The notes under the pieces are model-generated. The model was not told where the DNA came from. It saw nothing but the letters and a program-made list of their open reading frames with translations, and did no database searches. DNA of 64,000 bases from Collybia mongolica (taxonomy: Eukaryota > Basidiomycota > Agaricomycetes > Agaricales > Clitocybaceae). Positions within the stretch are counted from its first letter, which is position 1; every line of letters starts with the position of its first letter. Below, in pieces: positions 10,641 through 22,691 of the stretch. The DNA lies in NCBI GenBank assembly GCA_013420905.1, contig JAAXNY010000006.1:1054001-1118000 (forward strand). Reading direction: 5' to 3'. Made by a program: the position numbers and the translations under genes.

Positions 10641-11995
10641 CAGACTTGAGCAATGCCAATTCCGCGATCGACAGTTGCAAGCGAAGCATGGCTGCAGCAG
10701 TGATATCAGTAGCCATGCAGGTAACAGCCAAAGGACACCAAGGAAAGCTTAGATATCCCTCGTCAGACTATATGGGTTTCTATACTTGGAGATTGAAGGA
10801 TTGCCCTAAAACAACAAGTATTTATGTCCTGGGCCCCTGTAGGCCATCAGTAAGATGACAAATTTCTTGTTCGCTTTTCGGCACTTTCCGGCACTTTTCG
10901 GCTTGATGACAAGTCTGCAAGTTTCCTCTGAAAGTTTTTCCTATGTGTGGCATCACAATACAGCTCCAACACCCAAACTAGGTTTGTAGTTGGTCTTCAG
11001 GAATGTATTGAGTATGAAGTTCACCTGTAAGTTGATCCTACATATCAAAAGTCAGCCCATAGTTCCAAATTACATTGTCACCATCTGTGATGGCAACGGT
11101 GATGGTATGTAAACACAGCACATGTTCTGTGCTCAGAAACATGTAGGTGAAGGCTGTGGGGATATCCTGAGACCAGTCAACATGTTGTTAAGCACACTAC
11201 TGGAGAAGCAATAAATTTCAAACAAATTTGTGTTGAGAACTTGTCGAAATTCAGACATAGCTTTTCAGCTGTTCATTTGCACACTTTTCAGACTTGTACA
11301 AGCATGTACAAGCATGAAAAGAAATTTGTATAAACACTGATGTAGTTTCCTCCAAATAGCAGCGTTGGGAACACCTAACGTTCTTCCGATAAGATGAACA
11401 AATTTCCATTTCCACAATTTCCCAGGTTTCTAAACCTTTATCTTATGGTTTTTAGGCTCCCAGTGGTATGCGTGACACGGCTACAGGTACCGAGATGGAA
11501 TGCGACCTGGCTTCAAACGAAAATAGACCTATTATTGTCGAACCAGTTGACTAGCATTTGTATCAAGCATGCAGAGCGTGAGATAAGAGGCCACTGGATT
11601 TGCCGAACGAGGATGCGCGTACTGGTTGCTCGCTCGGAATTCTGGTGGATGTTGTTGAAAAGGCCTGCAATAGGTAGCCTTTTCCACATTAGACTTGGAG
11701 GAGCTTGTTCACTAGCACGTTAAGAGATTCACCATGCTAAACGGAAGACAAGTTGGAACCGTGGTATCAAACTCGGTCGAGTGATTCGTCTTTCTCATTA
11801 TCCCATCGTAAAGAGACGGGCTGGTCGGGAAGAGTGAATGAATTAACCCTAATTTGGATAGTGACAATCGATCATTTCATGGTTTAGGAAAGGCAAACAG
11901 ATATTTTGAGTTACTATGTTGTATGGGACCTGGAAAGTATCTCGTTGAGCCGATAGTTTGGTGTCATATGGAGCTTGCCCTATGATACCTACACC
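10641..11995. other. Gene-free, possibly degenerate region
   Basis: I find no recognisable gene on either strand. It contains short direct repeats (AAGATGaACAAATTTC-like copies near 10853 and 11391; TGTACAAGCA twice in tandem near 11295) and a CGGCAC-TTTTC-GGC repeat near 10880. The longest open frame (11394-11723, +) has no family resemblance. It may be relic mobile-element or decayed-gene sequence continuous with the DJ-1 pseudogene. Confidence 0.35.
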
Positions 11996-13825
11996 TTATT
12001 CGGATTTCAAACGGCGAGACATGTTTATATATCGGCCGGACGACATCCACCACGTCCCAAGGCAAGTCAACGCCAAGGACCCACCGAGTCCAACATAACT
12101 CAGGACGGGCGTAGTTATCAATGCCTTTCTTCCACCATTGACTACGACCGTCAATACGTCCAGCCGCCTCCCCGCCATCCGAATAAGGACACTTGACACA
12201 CCAGCAATCAACCAGACTGGCCAAGTTGGTATTACACTTCTCCAATGGAGAGCTTGGCGTGCCCCACGACCGGCGAAGAACGAAGAGACAAAATGAGCTG
12301 AGTAGATTATTCGGACCGACAGGTTAATGATGTTGGCGTAAACTAGGGACGCGTCTCCTAGCTGCATCCCATACAGGACAACCGCCGCTAGAATGTAAGC
12401 TGCAGAGAATGCAGCCATCCAACTATTTGCACATTAGATCGCACAAAAACATGTAATCAGAAAAGAAGACATACCGACTCTGCTTGTTAAGGTCTTGTGG
12501 CGTCGCGGCACTGGAAACGAAAGCCTCCAGGCCACCATTAAAAGCTAGGACAGGTATATACCAAACCCACGCGGATAGAACGTCCGGCGCGCTCGTTGAA
12601 AGATATTGTTGAGGTAAAAGGACATGCACCAATATTGGGATATACGCCGTTCCAAAAACTAGTAAGAACATGGAGAGGGCCGTCTGAACTGAGAGCAGCG
12701 ACACTAGGGCGTTTGCAGCTTGGTATAAATTCTCGCGAGTGTCCGGATTTGTTGAGGAATTATCCAGGGACTTCGAGAAGAACATGCGTAAAGTCTCTTC
12801 AATGGGTTGGAAAATGATGCGTGCCACGAGTGAACCTGATACAAGGTTTGGATTGGTTGTTATATCTGGAATGCTATTGCTTACCGTAATTTACAGCAAT
12901 CGCATACCCTCCTTGATCTTGCAAAGGACTAAACCAAGACAGAAGGAACTTGTCTCCTTCCGTCAAAAGATGTTTCAGGAATGATTGTGAGGTCATGGTC
13001 AACGATAGTCGCAAAATGGACGGGTCGAAGAGGCGTTGAGGTTTGTTTCTAAGGTGTACTTCACTTCAGTCGACCCGTTATCAGAAATCTGGATGTCCAT
13101 ACTTTGTCCTAGGAGGCTGGGTCGGCCACATATTCTGCGTGCCGTAATAGGCGATATATGTGCCAAGAACAAATACACCATATGCCAGTTGTCCACCTGC
13201 AAAGGCGAGAAGTGCGAGATTGCCATCTGCCCCGCTTTCGGTATCGTACAGAAGCACAAGGAATGTAGCAAGCGTTTTCATTGTAATCCCCAGGCCCTCT
13301 GCTCTCACTCTGATGCCTGTACGAAGCTCTGCCATTGCCCTGCACACGCAACATAAGGCAAGCTCTCATCACACAAGAAATCAAATCTCACAGATTATGC
13401 ATTGGTTCACTCATAAGCTCTATCAATGCTGCAAGAGCATAGATTCCTATTGACGCATTAAAATGCTCTTGATTCCTCACCTCATTTCCTGCAAAACGCG
13501 CATAAAAGTACGATGTGATAAGCGCGAGGGGAAGACCGAGTAAAAACGGTAGAAAGGAGAGGTTTTTGGTTGCCAATCCGGGCTTTTTCACACGCAGGAG
13601 TGCATTCCTCACACCTTCGCGGCTGAGGAAGAGTATTGTGCTGAGCATGAGTTCAAATTGGATCGCAGCAGTGCCGTATGCTCTGGGAGATGCCATTCGG
13701 AAGAGGGCTTGGTTGAGGATGAAGGTAAACAGTCGAGAGCAAAGCTGGAGAGCCATTAATGCTGAGGCGGATGAGAAGGACGCTTTGAATAACACGTCAG
13801 GACTAGACATTGCTTGACTTGACAT
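11996..13825 (-). CDS. RFT1: RFT1 family lipid-linked oligosaccharide translocation protein
   Basis: RFT1 is a polytopic ER membrane protein required for Man5GlcNAc2-PP-dolichol to become available in the ER lumen; whether it is itself the flippase is debated. Exons 13392-13825, 13103-13339, 12885-13048, 12475-12835 and 11996-12422 close in phase to 540 residues, close to the yeast length of 574. Family segments are SRLFTFILNQALFRMASPRA, FLSREGVRNALLR, TMTSQSFLKHLLTEGDK, FSPLQDQGGYAIAVNYG and ARIIFQPIEETLRMFFS; hydrophobic helices run throughout. The protein starts MSSQAMSSPDVLFK; a second in-frame ATG five codons later is possible. With ALG1 it is the second N-glycan assembly gene in this window. 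Confidence 0.94.
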
Positions 13826-14317
13826 TGGGAAAGAACGATAGAGCAATATATGGAACAGAATATCTAATTATTATAATGTTAGTGGAGTTCAACGCGAAAT
13901 CAGGTACGTAGAGACCACGAAACTCACATCTTATACGATCAACATTAAAATTTCTGGAGGAAGCAAAAACGTTATGGTTCGGATTAAGATTCGGCGTCGG
14001 TCAGGAACTAAACATATGATGTACACGTGCCCTTGAAATGTCATCGATCATCGATCATCAACGACGCGACGCGACGCGTTCCTCTTGTGTTGCGAATGCC
14101 AAAAATACGTTGCTTAGTCGCAATTTTGCAAACTGATAGAAAAGACTTCAAATGAGGGGGGATTGTGATTGCTTCAGATATGTTGGAACACGTGGCCCTA
14201 CTTATTTAACTCCAATTACAAGGTAAAGTACAAGGAAAAGAGGTACAACAAGGCGAAAGCGAATGACGAATGGGTCAAAAGACCCCAGAAAACGGAGGAG
14301 GCACGCCTTTACAGAAC
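13826..14317. other. Intergenic region upstream of RFT1
   Basis: No gene seen. It holds short tandem repeats at 14041-14080 (ATCATCG units followed by CGACG units), in the likely RFT1 promoter area, and the 3' flank of the RanBPM gene. Confidence 0.4.
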
Positions 14318-16986
14318 TTACCCCTCGAGGAACTCCTTGGGCATGTCTGCAAAAGCTGCGCTACCCACTCCAAGCAGCCCAAGTTGCATCACACATGTAG
14401 CTGTATGGCGATACATCGTTTCTAACACAGGATGAGACGGTCGTCCCTGCGACTCTGAAGGCCGGCTTTAGTAAATCATACGAAATCCATGCAGAAGATA
14501 CTAACTTAGGATAGCTTGGTTGAGCTCATTAGCAAGAGCGTTCCTTGCCCCTTGCCCGACAACTTCCGACACAACACCACCAGCCGTCATTGGATCTTCC
14601 CAAGCTACAATAGCAAATGTCCGTTTAAAGATTTGCCGCACCTCTGGCCTAGAGTCGTTCTTATAATCAGTCGACAGACTCTGACCATAAGATATGGCCT
14701 GGTTTAGTGCTGCCTCGTACTGGGCTGTACTATTCCCTAGCCAGACCCTTTCTGCTGCAGAAGTGGAGCCTCGTCGCTTGGTACCCCGGATGGGTATGGC
14801 AGAACTCCCATAACCGTTCGTCACAGATTGAAGGGGAGGTCCTTCATCGTCGACATCCATACCCATGACATCCTCGTCGATTCCGTCCATCTCTTCAATG
14901 ACATCGTCGTCCCGGCGACTTTTCATCTGCTTCTTGTACGCCGCGGCGTCCAGAATCAGCTCTACGAACTTCCTACATCTGAGCTTGAAAAGCATCAGGC
15001 CTTCCTCGGCCTCTAAGACTGCAGGGTGATATGTTTTGGTGTCTGACATTGCCGTATCGATATCACCGGAAAGTACAGAGTCCACTATTTTTGTCCGGCG
15101 TTCAATGTCATCCTCAATATGGTCGAGTGAACTGTATTCGCTTGAAGGAGCGGTGCTCATGTGGATATCATCGTCACCTGAAGAGGTTGGGACCTGTAAC
15201 GCATCACCAGTGAAAGCAGTTTGTTGCTTTTGGAAGGATCGCACAGTTTTGGCGTACCCATGATGTGCAAGGTACGATAATACAAGCCTGTTGATGACCT
15301 TCTTCGTTTCTCCGTCGGAGAGGAGGACCTTTGGTCGGTTATCGGAAATAGAAATGCCATCTTTGCTATCATTTTCTTGCTCTTGCTTGATGGAACGCCC
15401 TTCCAATAGGGATGAATCGAGTGGGGTGCTGAGAATATTAGCCCACGTGAGGTTTCTCTGCTGCTGCACATGAAAATCGATGTCGTATTTGAACGGTTCA
15501 TGTCCAAAGTTGACGCGGATAGCTTCGCCCGTATGTCGAAGGCCCACCGAGGGATATACATTGATATCTCTACCAATGTTGTCGAAGACAGGGCCTAGGT
15601 TCCGTTAGGATTAGACTGATGTTGGGTAAGATAGGATCATGCCCTACCGATGAAGTTGCCATTCTTTGTAAAGAAAGCTTTATGTGTCGTAAAGTCGATA
15701 CCACAACCGATAATGTCTCCAGCTGGAGCAAACTTCTATTAGAAAGGATATCAGAACAGCCCTAATGACTCAGCGACTCACTTCCGAACGTAGGCCCATA
15801 TGGGGTCCCCGTTTTTTCTGCTGAGAAGGAGAAGCCATCATCCCCATGATATCCCCAAGAATTCGCCTCCCATCCCGGCAGTCGAGACAACTTCACATCG
15901 CGGCCTGCAAACCTAAGGAAGATAGAGGCTAAGTCAATCAGATTGTTACAGGCTTGGAGAACGTACCCAATACTGATATGACTGGTAACGATGATCGAAG
16001 TCAAGAAAAATGGGAAGAGATAAGATATTAGAAAGCGCACCCTTTTTGGCCCTTACTAAGAATGGTAACTTCATAGTAATAAACTCCACATGCAGCGGGT
16101 ATTGGGTTTATAGTGCGAGCTGCAGCAGCATCTCGATCACCACTACACGAGGTGCCTTGGGGAAAGTCATAAAGTGAGCGGCAGATATCCGGAGGTGGTA
16201 CTGACCATGGTACGTCAAATCCCGGCCGTCATCAGACACGCTTAGTAAACTATGGCGAAACTGTTCACTCCATCGCGTGGGTAGCTTCAAAATCTGGTCT
16301 TGAGAAATAGGGGGAGGTGCGGGTGCGGACGGTAGCTCGCGTGGTGGGCTAACGTTGCTCTCATCGTCACTGTCGGTGGTTGGAGACATGGCAGTGGTGT
16401 ATGAATGCGCATCGGCAACGGCCGTATCTACCTTTCGGCTGGGCGGCAGGGCAGGAGGTGCATCTGTTTGGAGCATGTGCCTAAGAGCTGAGTGTTCGAG
16501 GTATGCAGGCCGAGCAAACGAAACAGGAGGTGGTGGAAGGGGCGAGACCGCCTGACTTGATGACTGCCTTTGAGTGCTGGACGCTCTCCCGCCGGCGACA
16601 CTAGATCTACGTGTACGTGATGGAGGGGTTGAGGACGAGGGGGGACATACAGGATCTATACTCCGGGAAGGATCAGTAGCTGCGCGAACAACCCGTGGCT
16701 CAAATGTTGACATTGGTCGAGGCCTCATAGGTATGCCAGCTGCATAACTAGCCGGTCGCCCAAGAAGTCTTGTGGGAGATGTGGCTATGCCGCCACTACT
16801 GGTACCATGGGTATGAGACCCCCGGTGGTCATCTGGTCGCAGGGGAATCGCCTGTGCATTTGCTAGTCTTGGGCGTGCGGGAGTGGCAAAGGGGATTGAG
16901 ATGATGGAGTCGATATTTCGTGACGAGAGAGGAGCTGAGTTGCGTGGGATTGGAATGCTTGCAGACCTCGATGGCCGCGTAGACAT
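14318..16986 (-). CDS. RanBPM/Gid1 (VID30) SPRY-LisH-CTLH protein
   Basis: The fungal counterpart of RanBP9/10 and yeast Vid30/Gid1, a scaffold subunit of the GID/CTLH E3 ubiquitin ligase. An N-terminal low-complexity Ser/Pro/Arg-rich region of ~240 residues precedes the SPRY domain ([59 protein letters not shown], then [15 protein letters not shown]). LisH follows ([19 protein letters not shown]), then CTLH/CRA with an acidic linker ([18 protein letters not shown]). A 15-base exon (15967-15981) supplies HISIG inside the SPRY core. The last exon encodes [17 protein letters not shown] and stops at 14318. The first in-frame ATG ends at 16986; the upstream sequence in that frame has no ATG. It is head-to-head with UMP1. 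Confidence 0.92.
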
Positions 16987-17267
16987 TGTTAGAGTAAAGG
17001 TTAGTGAGACCCCGAGAGCGGGCAAGCTGGAGACTCAAAAAGCTCCTGGGAAAGTTAGAGCTCGAGCGAGAATAGTCGGTGATAGGAGATCAGCGTGAAG
17101 ATGGAAGCTTACAAGAGCAGATTCAGAGGTCAGGAAAGAGGCAACTGGACGGATTTAGTAGTGGCCCCTTGTCCCACGGGACCTGCCAATATAAATCAGT
17201 CACAGCTCACCCAACCCTGTTACGCGCGTACGCGTCTGTCACATCTACTTTCCTTCATCCTCTATCC
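16987..17267. promoter_or_regulatory. Shared 281-base divergent promoter of RanBPM/Gid1 and UMP1
   Basis: The two start codons face away from each other across 281 bases, which must hold both promoters and 5' leaders. On the plus strand a CCAAT box (17186-17190) overlaps a TATAAAT sequence (17190-17196), about 72 bases before the UMP1 ATG. Confidence 0.5.
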
Positions 17268-17896
17268 ATGGTACTCCCTCAAATCTCCCAGCTATCCAAC
17301 ATCTAATGCCGTTGCCTACAGGACCCTTCATACAGAATCGTTCCCGCAAACCAACCCAAGTCTGCATCGGTCCAGGACACCGCGAACAGCCTGGGCCTGC
17401 ATGATACAATGCACTATGGCCCTCGCAGTCTCGCCGCTGAGGTCACGACAGAGGGAGGTCTGAAGGAGCGCCTGGAAAACGTGAGCACCCTAGATCCATC
17501 TCATCATTCATCCGATAAGCTCACTCCGACAGTGGGATGCCACACAAGATAATGTCAAACTGACTCTCCAACGGAATATCTACGGTATGCATGCCCCCAT
17601 GCGACTCTTGATGGAGCGCAAAATGGTCGCATCGGTCAGTCCGACGATTTAGGTTCTTACCGCCTGTCCTTAATATCTTCTCTGCAGACCCCCTACATGT
17701 CGGTATTAGCTCCTACGAACCTACAGCTCGATATCCTGATGGGCCGCGACGAGACTATAGAACCAGCTGATATCTTTGGTGGTGAGTTTGCATGGAGAAT
17801 CATAATAGGTTTGTTTTTGACATCTATGCTATAGGCATGGAGACAGGCCCTACACTAGACTTCCACAAGGAAATGGGGAAGAAGCATAACATGTAA
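17268..17896 (+). CDS. UMP1: UMP1/POMP proteasome maturation factor
   Basis: UMP1 is the chaperone that guides 20S proteasome half-mer joining and is degraded as the first substrate. Exons 17268-17270 (ATG alone), 17322-17480, 17533-17634, 17688-17781 and 17835-17896 close in phase to 139 residues, near human POMP (141). Conserved parts are NSLGLHDTMHYGPRSLAAEV, WDATQDNVKLTLQRNIYG, HAPMRLLMERKMVAS, and DILMGRDETIEPADIFG, with the family's DETIEPADIF core intact. The first coding exon is only the start codon, spliced to GACCCTTCATAC to give MDPSYRIVP. It converges on the FAD oxidase gene, whose stop is 105 bases away. Confidence 0.95.
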
Positions 17897-18000
17897 ATTA
17901 CACCTCAATCATTGATTGTAGATCGCTATTATGCATTTCAGTGGTTGAGAACGGTATCTAACCTCTTGCAATATATCTGACAACCAGGCCATAGCCAGTT

Positions 18001-19838
18001 TTACCAAGGCGACGTTTTCACCTCCAATCCTTCGCTCTTGTAAACGCCTTGTTCGACGACAGTCCTTGCGCTCACCACACAGCCTTCCAATAGTGGGATA
18101 CCCGCATGTGCAAATGATCCACATATCCAAATCCCTGGTCCTTCCGTCCCTGACAATCGTCCGGCTCCCTGCAATGTTCCCAAGCAGCTGTTGGCCTGAC
18201 CCGCACATTGCCACCATTTCCTTCCTTTTTCTTGGTATAAGCCCTTCAAAGCCTCCTTGGAAGTTACTGTCAACACGGCGCGTTCAAGTTTTGCCACGCT
18301 AAATACACAGTCCTCTCTCGCTGGTATAATCGGATTAGTCGTCTGGTATATTGTCGGTAAATTGGGAGGATATCCTTCTGGCGGTGTCAGAATGTGTGTT
18401 GCCATGGTGTACGTCGGTGGAACGGTATTCGTGGTATAGTCGAAATGCTTCTTGCGGGTCATCGATGAGCTGTTGTGCTCGGAATCCATAAGAATGAGGT
18501 TTAGTTCTCGTCGGTCATTTGGATGGTCAGGTAACAACGATCCGTCAGTATGGTTAATCACGACCGTGGGGCAGTATTGGAAAGTCTGCAGACAACGGAC
18601 TTGATCTTCAACAGCCTGTCGTTTTGCGTTTGCCGGTGACAGAGATGAGGCGTATGACGATATGAGTGGGACAGCGTGTGATGCCTGTGTCGCGAAAATG
18701 ATATGATGAAATCCAGTGTGAGTAATCGTTCCATTGGGCGTAGTGCATTGGATTGATGCGAGGTGCGGATGTTCCTGGTCCGGAGAGATAGCTGATATGG
18801 TTGATGATAGATATATGTTATTGATGCCCGATGTTAATCGAGCAACGACGTCTTGAACACCATACGATGCGACATAATGATGTGTGCCCAGGGTTAGCCA
18901 GATATAGTCTGTGATGAAGACGAGGCATGATGAAAAACTGTCGGCAAACTATTGACGAGGAGACAAATTTACCTAAAATTTCTTCCACGGGATGCTGTAA
19001 AACATCCTGTTCGGGTGCAGTACACACAGCTGAGAACAATGGGAGAAGAATAGTGTGTGTATAATCCTTCCAAGCTATATCCATTCCGATCCACCTCGCC
19101 AGGAAACTCGTAGGAACAGTGGCCGCCGCCCATTCTGCAAAAGTCATCCTTTCTAGGGACTTTGACCTCCATATAGGTAGAGCCTGGAAGATCATTCGAA
19201 GATAGCAGAGCACGAGGTTTGAAGTTAATACTACAAACAATCCGAGGGTCCAGGCTTTTGTTAAAGCACGGACGAGGAAGCTTCGTCCTTTCGTGCGGTG
19301 GTAAGGTTCGTCCAAGAGTGCAGGCATGCCAAGACCAGAACGGCCGGAACCTCCATTGTATATCATGGTCGCGTTGATTTGTCTGTGTTGAGTTTGCGTG
19401 GAGGGGGAGAGGAGCGAGAAGGAGTATGAGAAGTCGGCTTGACGGAAAGCAACTCCGAGCCGCTTGTACAGCGAAATGAGTTGAGGATAATAGCCTGTGC
19501 GAAAAAAGTAAATACGGGTAAGCCCCTACACGGAGTAACTCAGAAGCATACCTCCTTGGAAAGACCGCATGGGTACGTCTACCCTCCAGGATTTATCCTG
19601 TCCAGCGACTGGCAATGAAACGGACGATGAATCCATCCCTAGCATAGAGGCCTAGTGTGTGAACACAGTTAGTAATAATCTTTGTGCAAGGTGGCCTATG
19701 ACTGACTTTTTCGAATAAATGCAGATCGAACTCAACGTCGTTCTCCTCCGAGCCGTCGGTTGACTTCGTCAATAAGTACGCAGCGGTCAACCCAGCTAGA
19801 CCGCTGCCCACGACTGCAACTTTGACTTTGCGAGCCAT
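18001..19838 (-). CDS. FAD-dependent amine-oxidase-like protein, membrane-anchored
   Basis: This is a flavoprotein of the amine oxidase/phytoene desaturase-like Rossmann superfamily. The N-terminus has the dinucleotide-binding motif VAVVGSGLAGLTAAYLL followed by an acidic strand end (DLHLFEK). Later segments include WRVDVPMRSFQGGYYPQL, a hydrophobic stretch (LGLFVVLTSNLVLCYL, residues about 190-210), SLERMTFAEWA, and near the C-terminus WICGSFAHAGIPLLEGCVVS, the FAD-closing motif. At least three introns are evident (after LHLFEK, within FQGG, and near VSSSI). Such proteins are common in basidiomycetes, often annotated only as FAD/NAD(P)-binding; the substrate is unknown. The start at 19838 places the GxGxxG motif at residue ~11, as expected. 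Confidence 0.82.
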
Positions 19839-20597
19839 TGGTGGTGGGAGTAAAATAGTATGCTCCTGGGGGTGAGGAGGCAGAGGTTGCCAAACAAAAA
19901 ATCAGGCCTTAGTTTTATAGATGACCCGTGTTGGCCCCGTGCCAAAAGTATTTCGGTTCACCGGAATGATCACTATAACAGTTATGTTAGAAAAACAACC
20001 CTGAATGTTCCATGACTTGAGTCAGCTAAAATCCCACGTCGGTGGGTTTCTGTCACTTACCGTGATTCACAAACATTTGTTGGAAGAAACCAAAGCACGA
20101 GTCGCGGGGATAAGTAGCACGGGAAAGTGATTTTGTATTGCAAAAGTGGTTAAACCATAATGATCAGGAGCGCGTCAGTGCAAAAATCGGCCACGTGATG
20201 GACCGTTTCGATCAAAAACTTACTGATCATACTGCCTGTCTCTGTCATCATTACCACCCTCCCGTGATTCACTTAGACTTGGCTTACAAGTTCGCCAGAA
20301 CTTCCACGTGAGGAGCTACAGCAGGTTTTATACAAAGTATGACTGCAGATCGGGAGGAAACGTGGAAATACGGGTGGATCGGAAATCAGGAAGCATAATC
20401 CTCAAGAATAAGATCTTGATTGGTGACATCGAAATGTCATCGGAACCATGCATTCTGACACGTATCCAGGTCGGTCTATGAACTCATCTGGTCGAAGATC
20501 ATACCAAGCTGAAGGTTGGGCGCAAGACTGGAGGGATGTGACGCTATGTCCTCCTGAGAAAATCATGGGTGACAGGCATTCCAGAAAAGAACCTATT
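19839..20597. other. Intergenic, upstream of the FAD oxidase gene
   Basis: About 760 bases without a recognisable gene; short frames at 20402-20632 and 20448-20651 are not convincing. It contains the promoter of the FAD protein and the 3' flank of MFAP1. Confidence 0.45.
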
Positions 20598-22454
20598 TCA
20601 ATCGACCCGTCTCCGCTTTTCCCTATAGTCACCGGGGGACCGTTCCATTGATCTGCGCGTCTCTCTTCGTCCTACATCACGTGCACTACCATTCCGACGT
20701 GGTGACCTCGAGCGTGAGGTAGAGCGCGGCCTCCTGCGGGAACTGCGTTTATCATAGTAGTCCCTTGACCGTTCACTCTGTCGTTCACCAGAACCTCGGT
20801 ACTCGTCGCTTTTGGGAAGGTCGTCTCCACCCCTACTTCGTTCTGTCTTCCATCCACCTCCAGTGTTTCCCTCCTCGTCCCGGCCACGCCACGACGCCGA
20901 ATCAGGCGCGTTTCCCCACCGTCGCGGCCCGGTCGGGGCTGCATTTGCCCCTGATCCCCCTCGTTCCGATAGCGGACCCGTGTTCTGCGGACAGTCTGAC
21001 ATGTGGTTAGACATGTGATGCGTGGGTAACGTGAGCTCCTCCCTACCTTTCTTAAGATGGGGACCCCCACATAAGAAACACCCAGCTCCGTCGAGTGACG
21101 TCCCACCAGCCTTCACAGGGGCAGACCCACCAAATCCCCCAGTAGATAGAGTAGTGTCTTGATCGACTAGATGTGTGTATTTGGTGCGGCTCCGTTTGCC
21201 GAAATTCTTGACTTGCATTACTTTAGGGAGCATCGAAACGTCTACGGTCGACGCAGTAGCTTCCGTAAAGTCGTGGCGTTTGAGAATTTCTTCATCCTGA
21301 TCAAAACGTTAGCTTCGACACAAAAGCGTCGATGGTATGGTATGAACCTGGTGAAAGGCGCCCTTGTGCCAGTATTTCTGAAGGAATTTCTGCTGGCCCT
21401 TCGGTTTCTCTTCTCGCAACTTCTGCGCCCTCTCCAAGTCCTCTTTCAACCTTTGATCCTCAGGCATTGCTCTTCGCCTTTCAATCTCTTCCCTTTCCTC
21501 CTCCCTGCGCAATTCCTCCTCTTTCTCTGCCTTGATACGACCAAGTTCCCGTAACCGCCAGGCTTCGAATTCGGCAAATGGATCAAGACCGTCGGTATCG
21601 TCGACGTCAATGACATCTTCCTCTTTTTCCTCTGAAAGGAAATAATCTGAGCTGAGTTCAGATACAATATATGCCACGCACTTTCTGCCAATTCACGCCT
21701 AATGCTTTCAGCAACAAGGTCATGGCTCTGTTTCCGTCGTTCTTCAGCCTCTAATTCCTTTTTCCTGATTGCATCCTCCGTGTCCTGTGCAATCGCTTCT
21801 TTCTCAGCAATTGTCACCCGAGCGCGCCTATGCAGATGTTATACGCAATCCAATGTAATCCTGTCCATGACGCACTTCGGTACAAAAACGGGCCTGAACT
21901 GAAGTTTCGGTTTTTCATCTTCCGAGTCTGTTTCGTACTCACTTGACTAGAGGCTTGGAAGTCAGTTGTGTCAGAGAATCTCACCACCTTAAACTTCACT
22001 GACTTCGTCTTTCTCCGCACCTAGAACATGAGACTTTTCCTCTTCCTCCTCTTCCTCTTCAGACTCTAAGTGTTGCCAAATAAACTTTACTGAACGGCGG
22101 AAACAGTGCTTCTAGTAAACACATACCTTCATCCTCTTCCTCCAGTGTCCGGCCAGACTCCTCTCTACCACCCACTATAACCTTGCCATCTTTCGATATA
22201 TTAACGTCTTTGAGCGTAACGTTCATCAACTTCCTAGATTTTGGCGCGTCCGTTCGTAGTTGCATCTCCTCGTCATTCTCATCGACAATGTCCTGCTCTC
22301 CACCAATAGGAACATCACCCTCCTCCTCCATAACTCGGTTCTCGTCAGCATCGGAGTCTGAGTCCACATCAACCACTCCTTTAGGAGCCTTCCCCTGCCA
22401 ATATCTCGCAGCGGGTCTTGCTATCCGAGGAGCAGGTTTACGAATACTCGACAT
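20598..22454 (-). CDS. MFAP1: MFAP1-like splicing factor with zinc knuckle and RS-type tail
   Basis: MFAP1 (Spp381-related) is a B-complex spliceosomal protein of the U4/U6.U5 tri-snRNP. The start at 22454 gives [20 protein letters not shown], then an acidic region, [20 protein letters not shown], a long charged helix ([20 protein letters not shown]), [35 protein letters not shown] and [20 protein letters not shown], all family hallmarks. Downstream there is an extension absent from animal MFAP1: a CCHC-type knuckle ([13 protein letters not shown], the last Cys joined across an intron near 21000-21050) and an Arg/Ser/Gly-rich tail ([18 protein letters not shown]). At least six introns. A glutamate-coding GAGGAA repeat lies at 22031-22062. 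Confidence 0.92.
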
Positions 22455-22691
22455 TTTGGCTGGACGAAATGTGCTAGGCACAACTCTCACTCGGCAAATC
22501 AGTCCATACTGAAGTCACATGACATCACGGGTAGCTGTGTAAAGTGGACTCCCAAGGCGATTTCTTCTTCCTTCATGACCGTCGATCGCTGGCGCTTGCC
22601 TCATGTATTTTTCGACCATTAAACTGTCCTATCATCTTGATTTCCATGTATTCCCACAAATTAAATTTAACACATTTTACATATATCAACA

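Noticed and set aside
14041..14080. Possible CRISPR-like or minisatellite repeat
   Set aside because: Only a few short units (ATCATCG, CGACG) without spacers; simple sequence upstream of RFT1.
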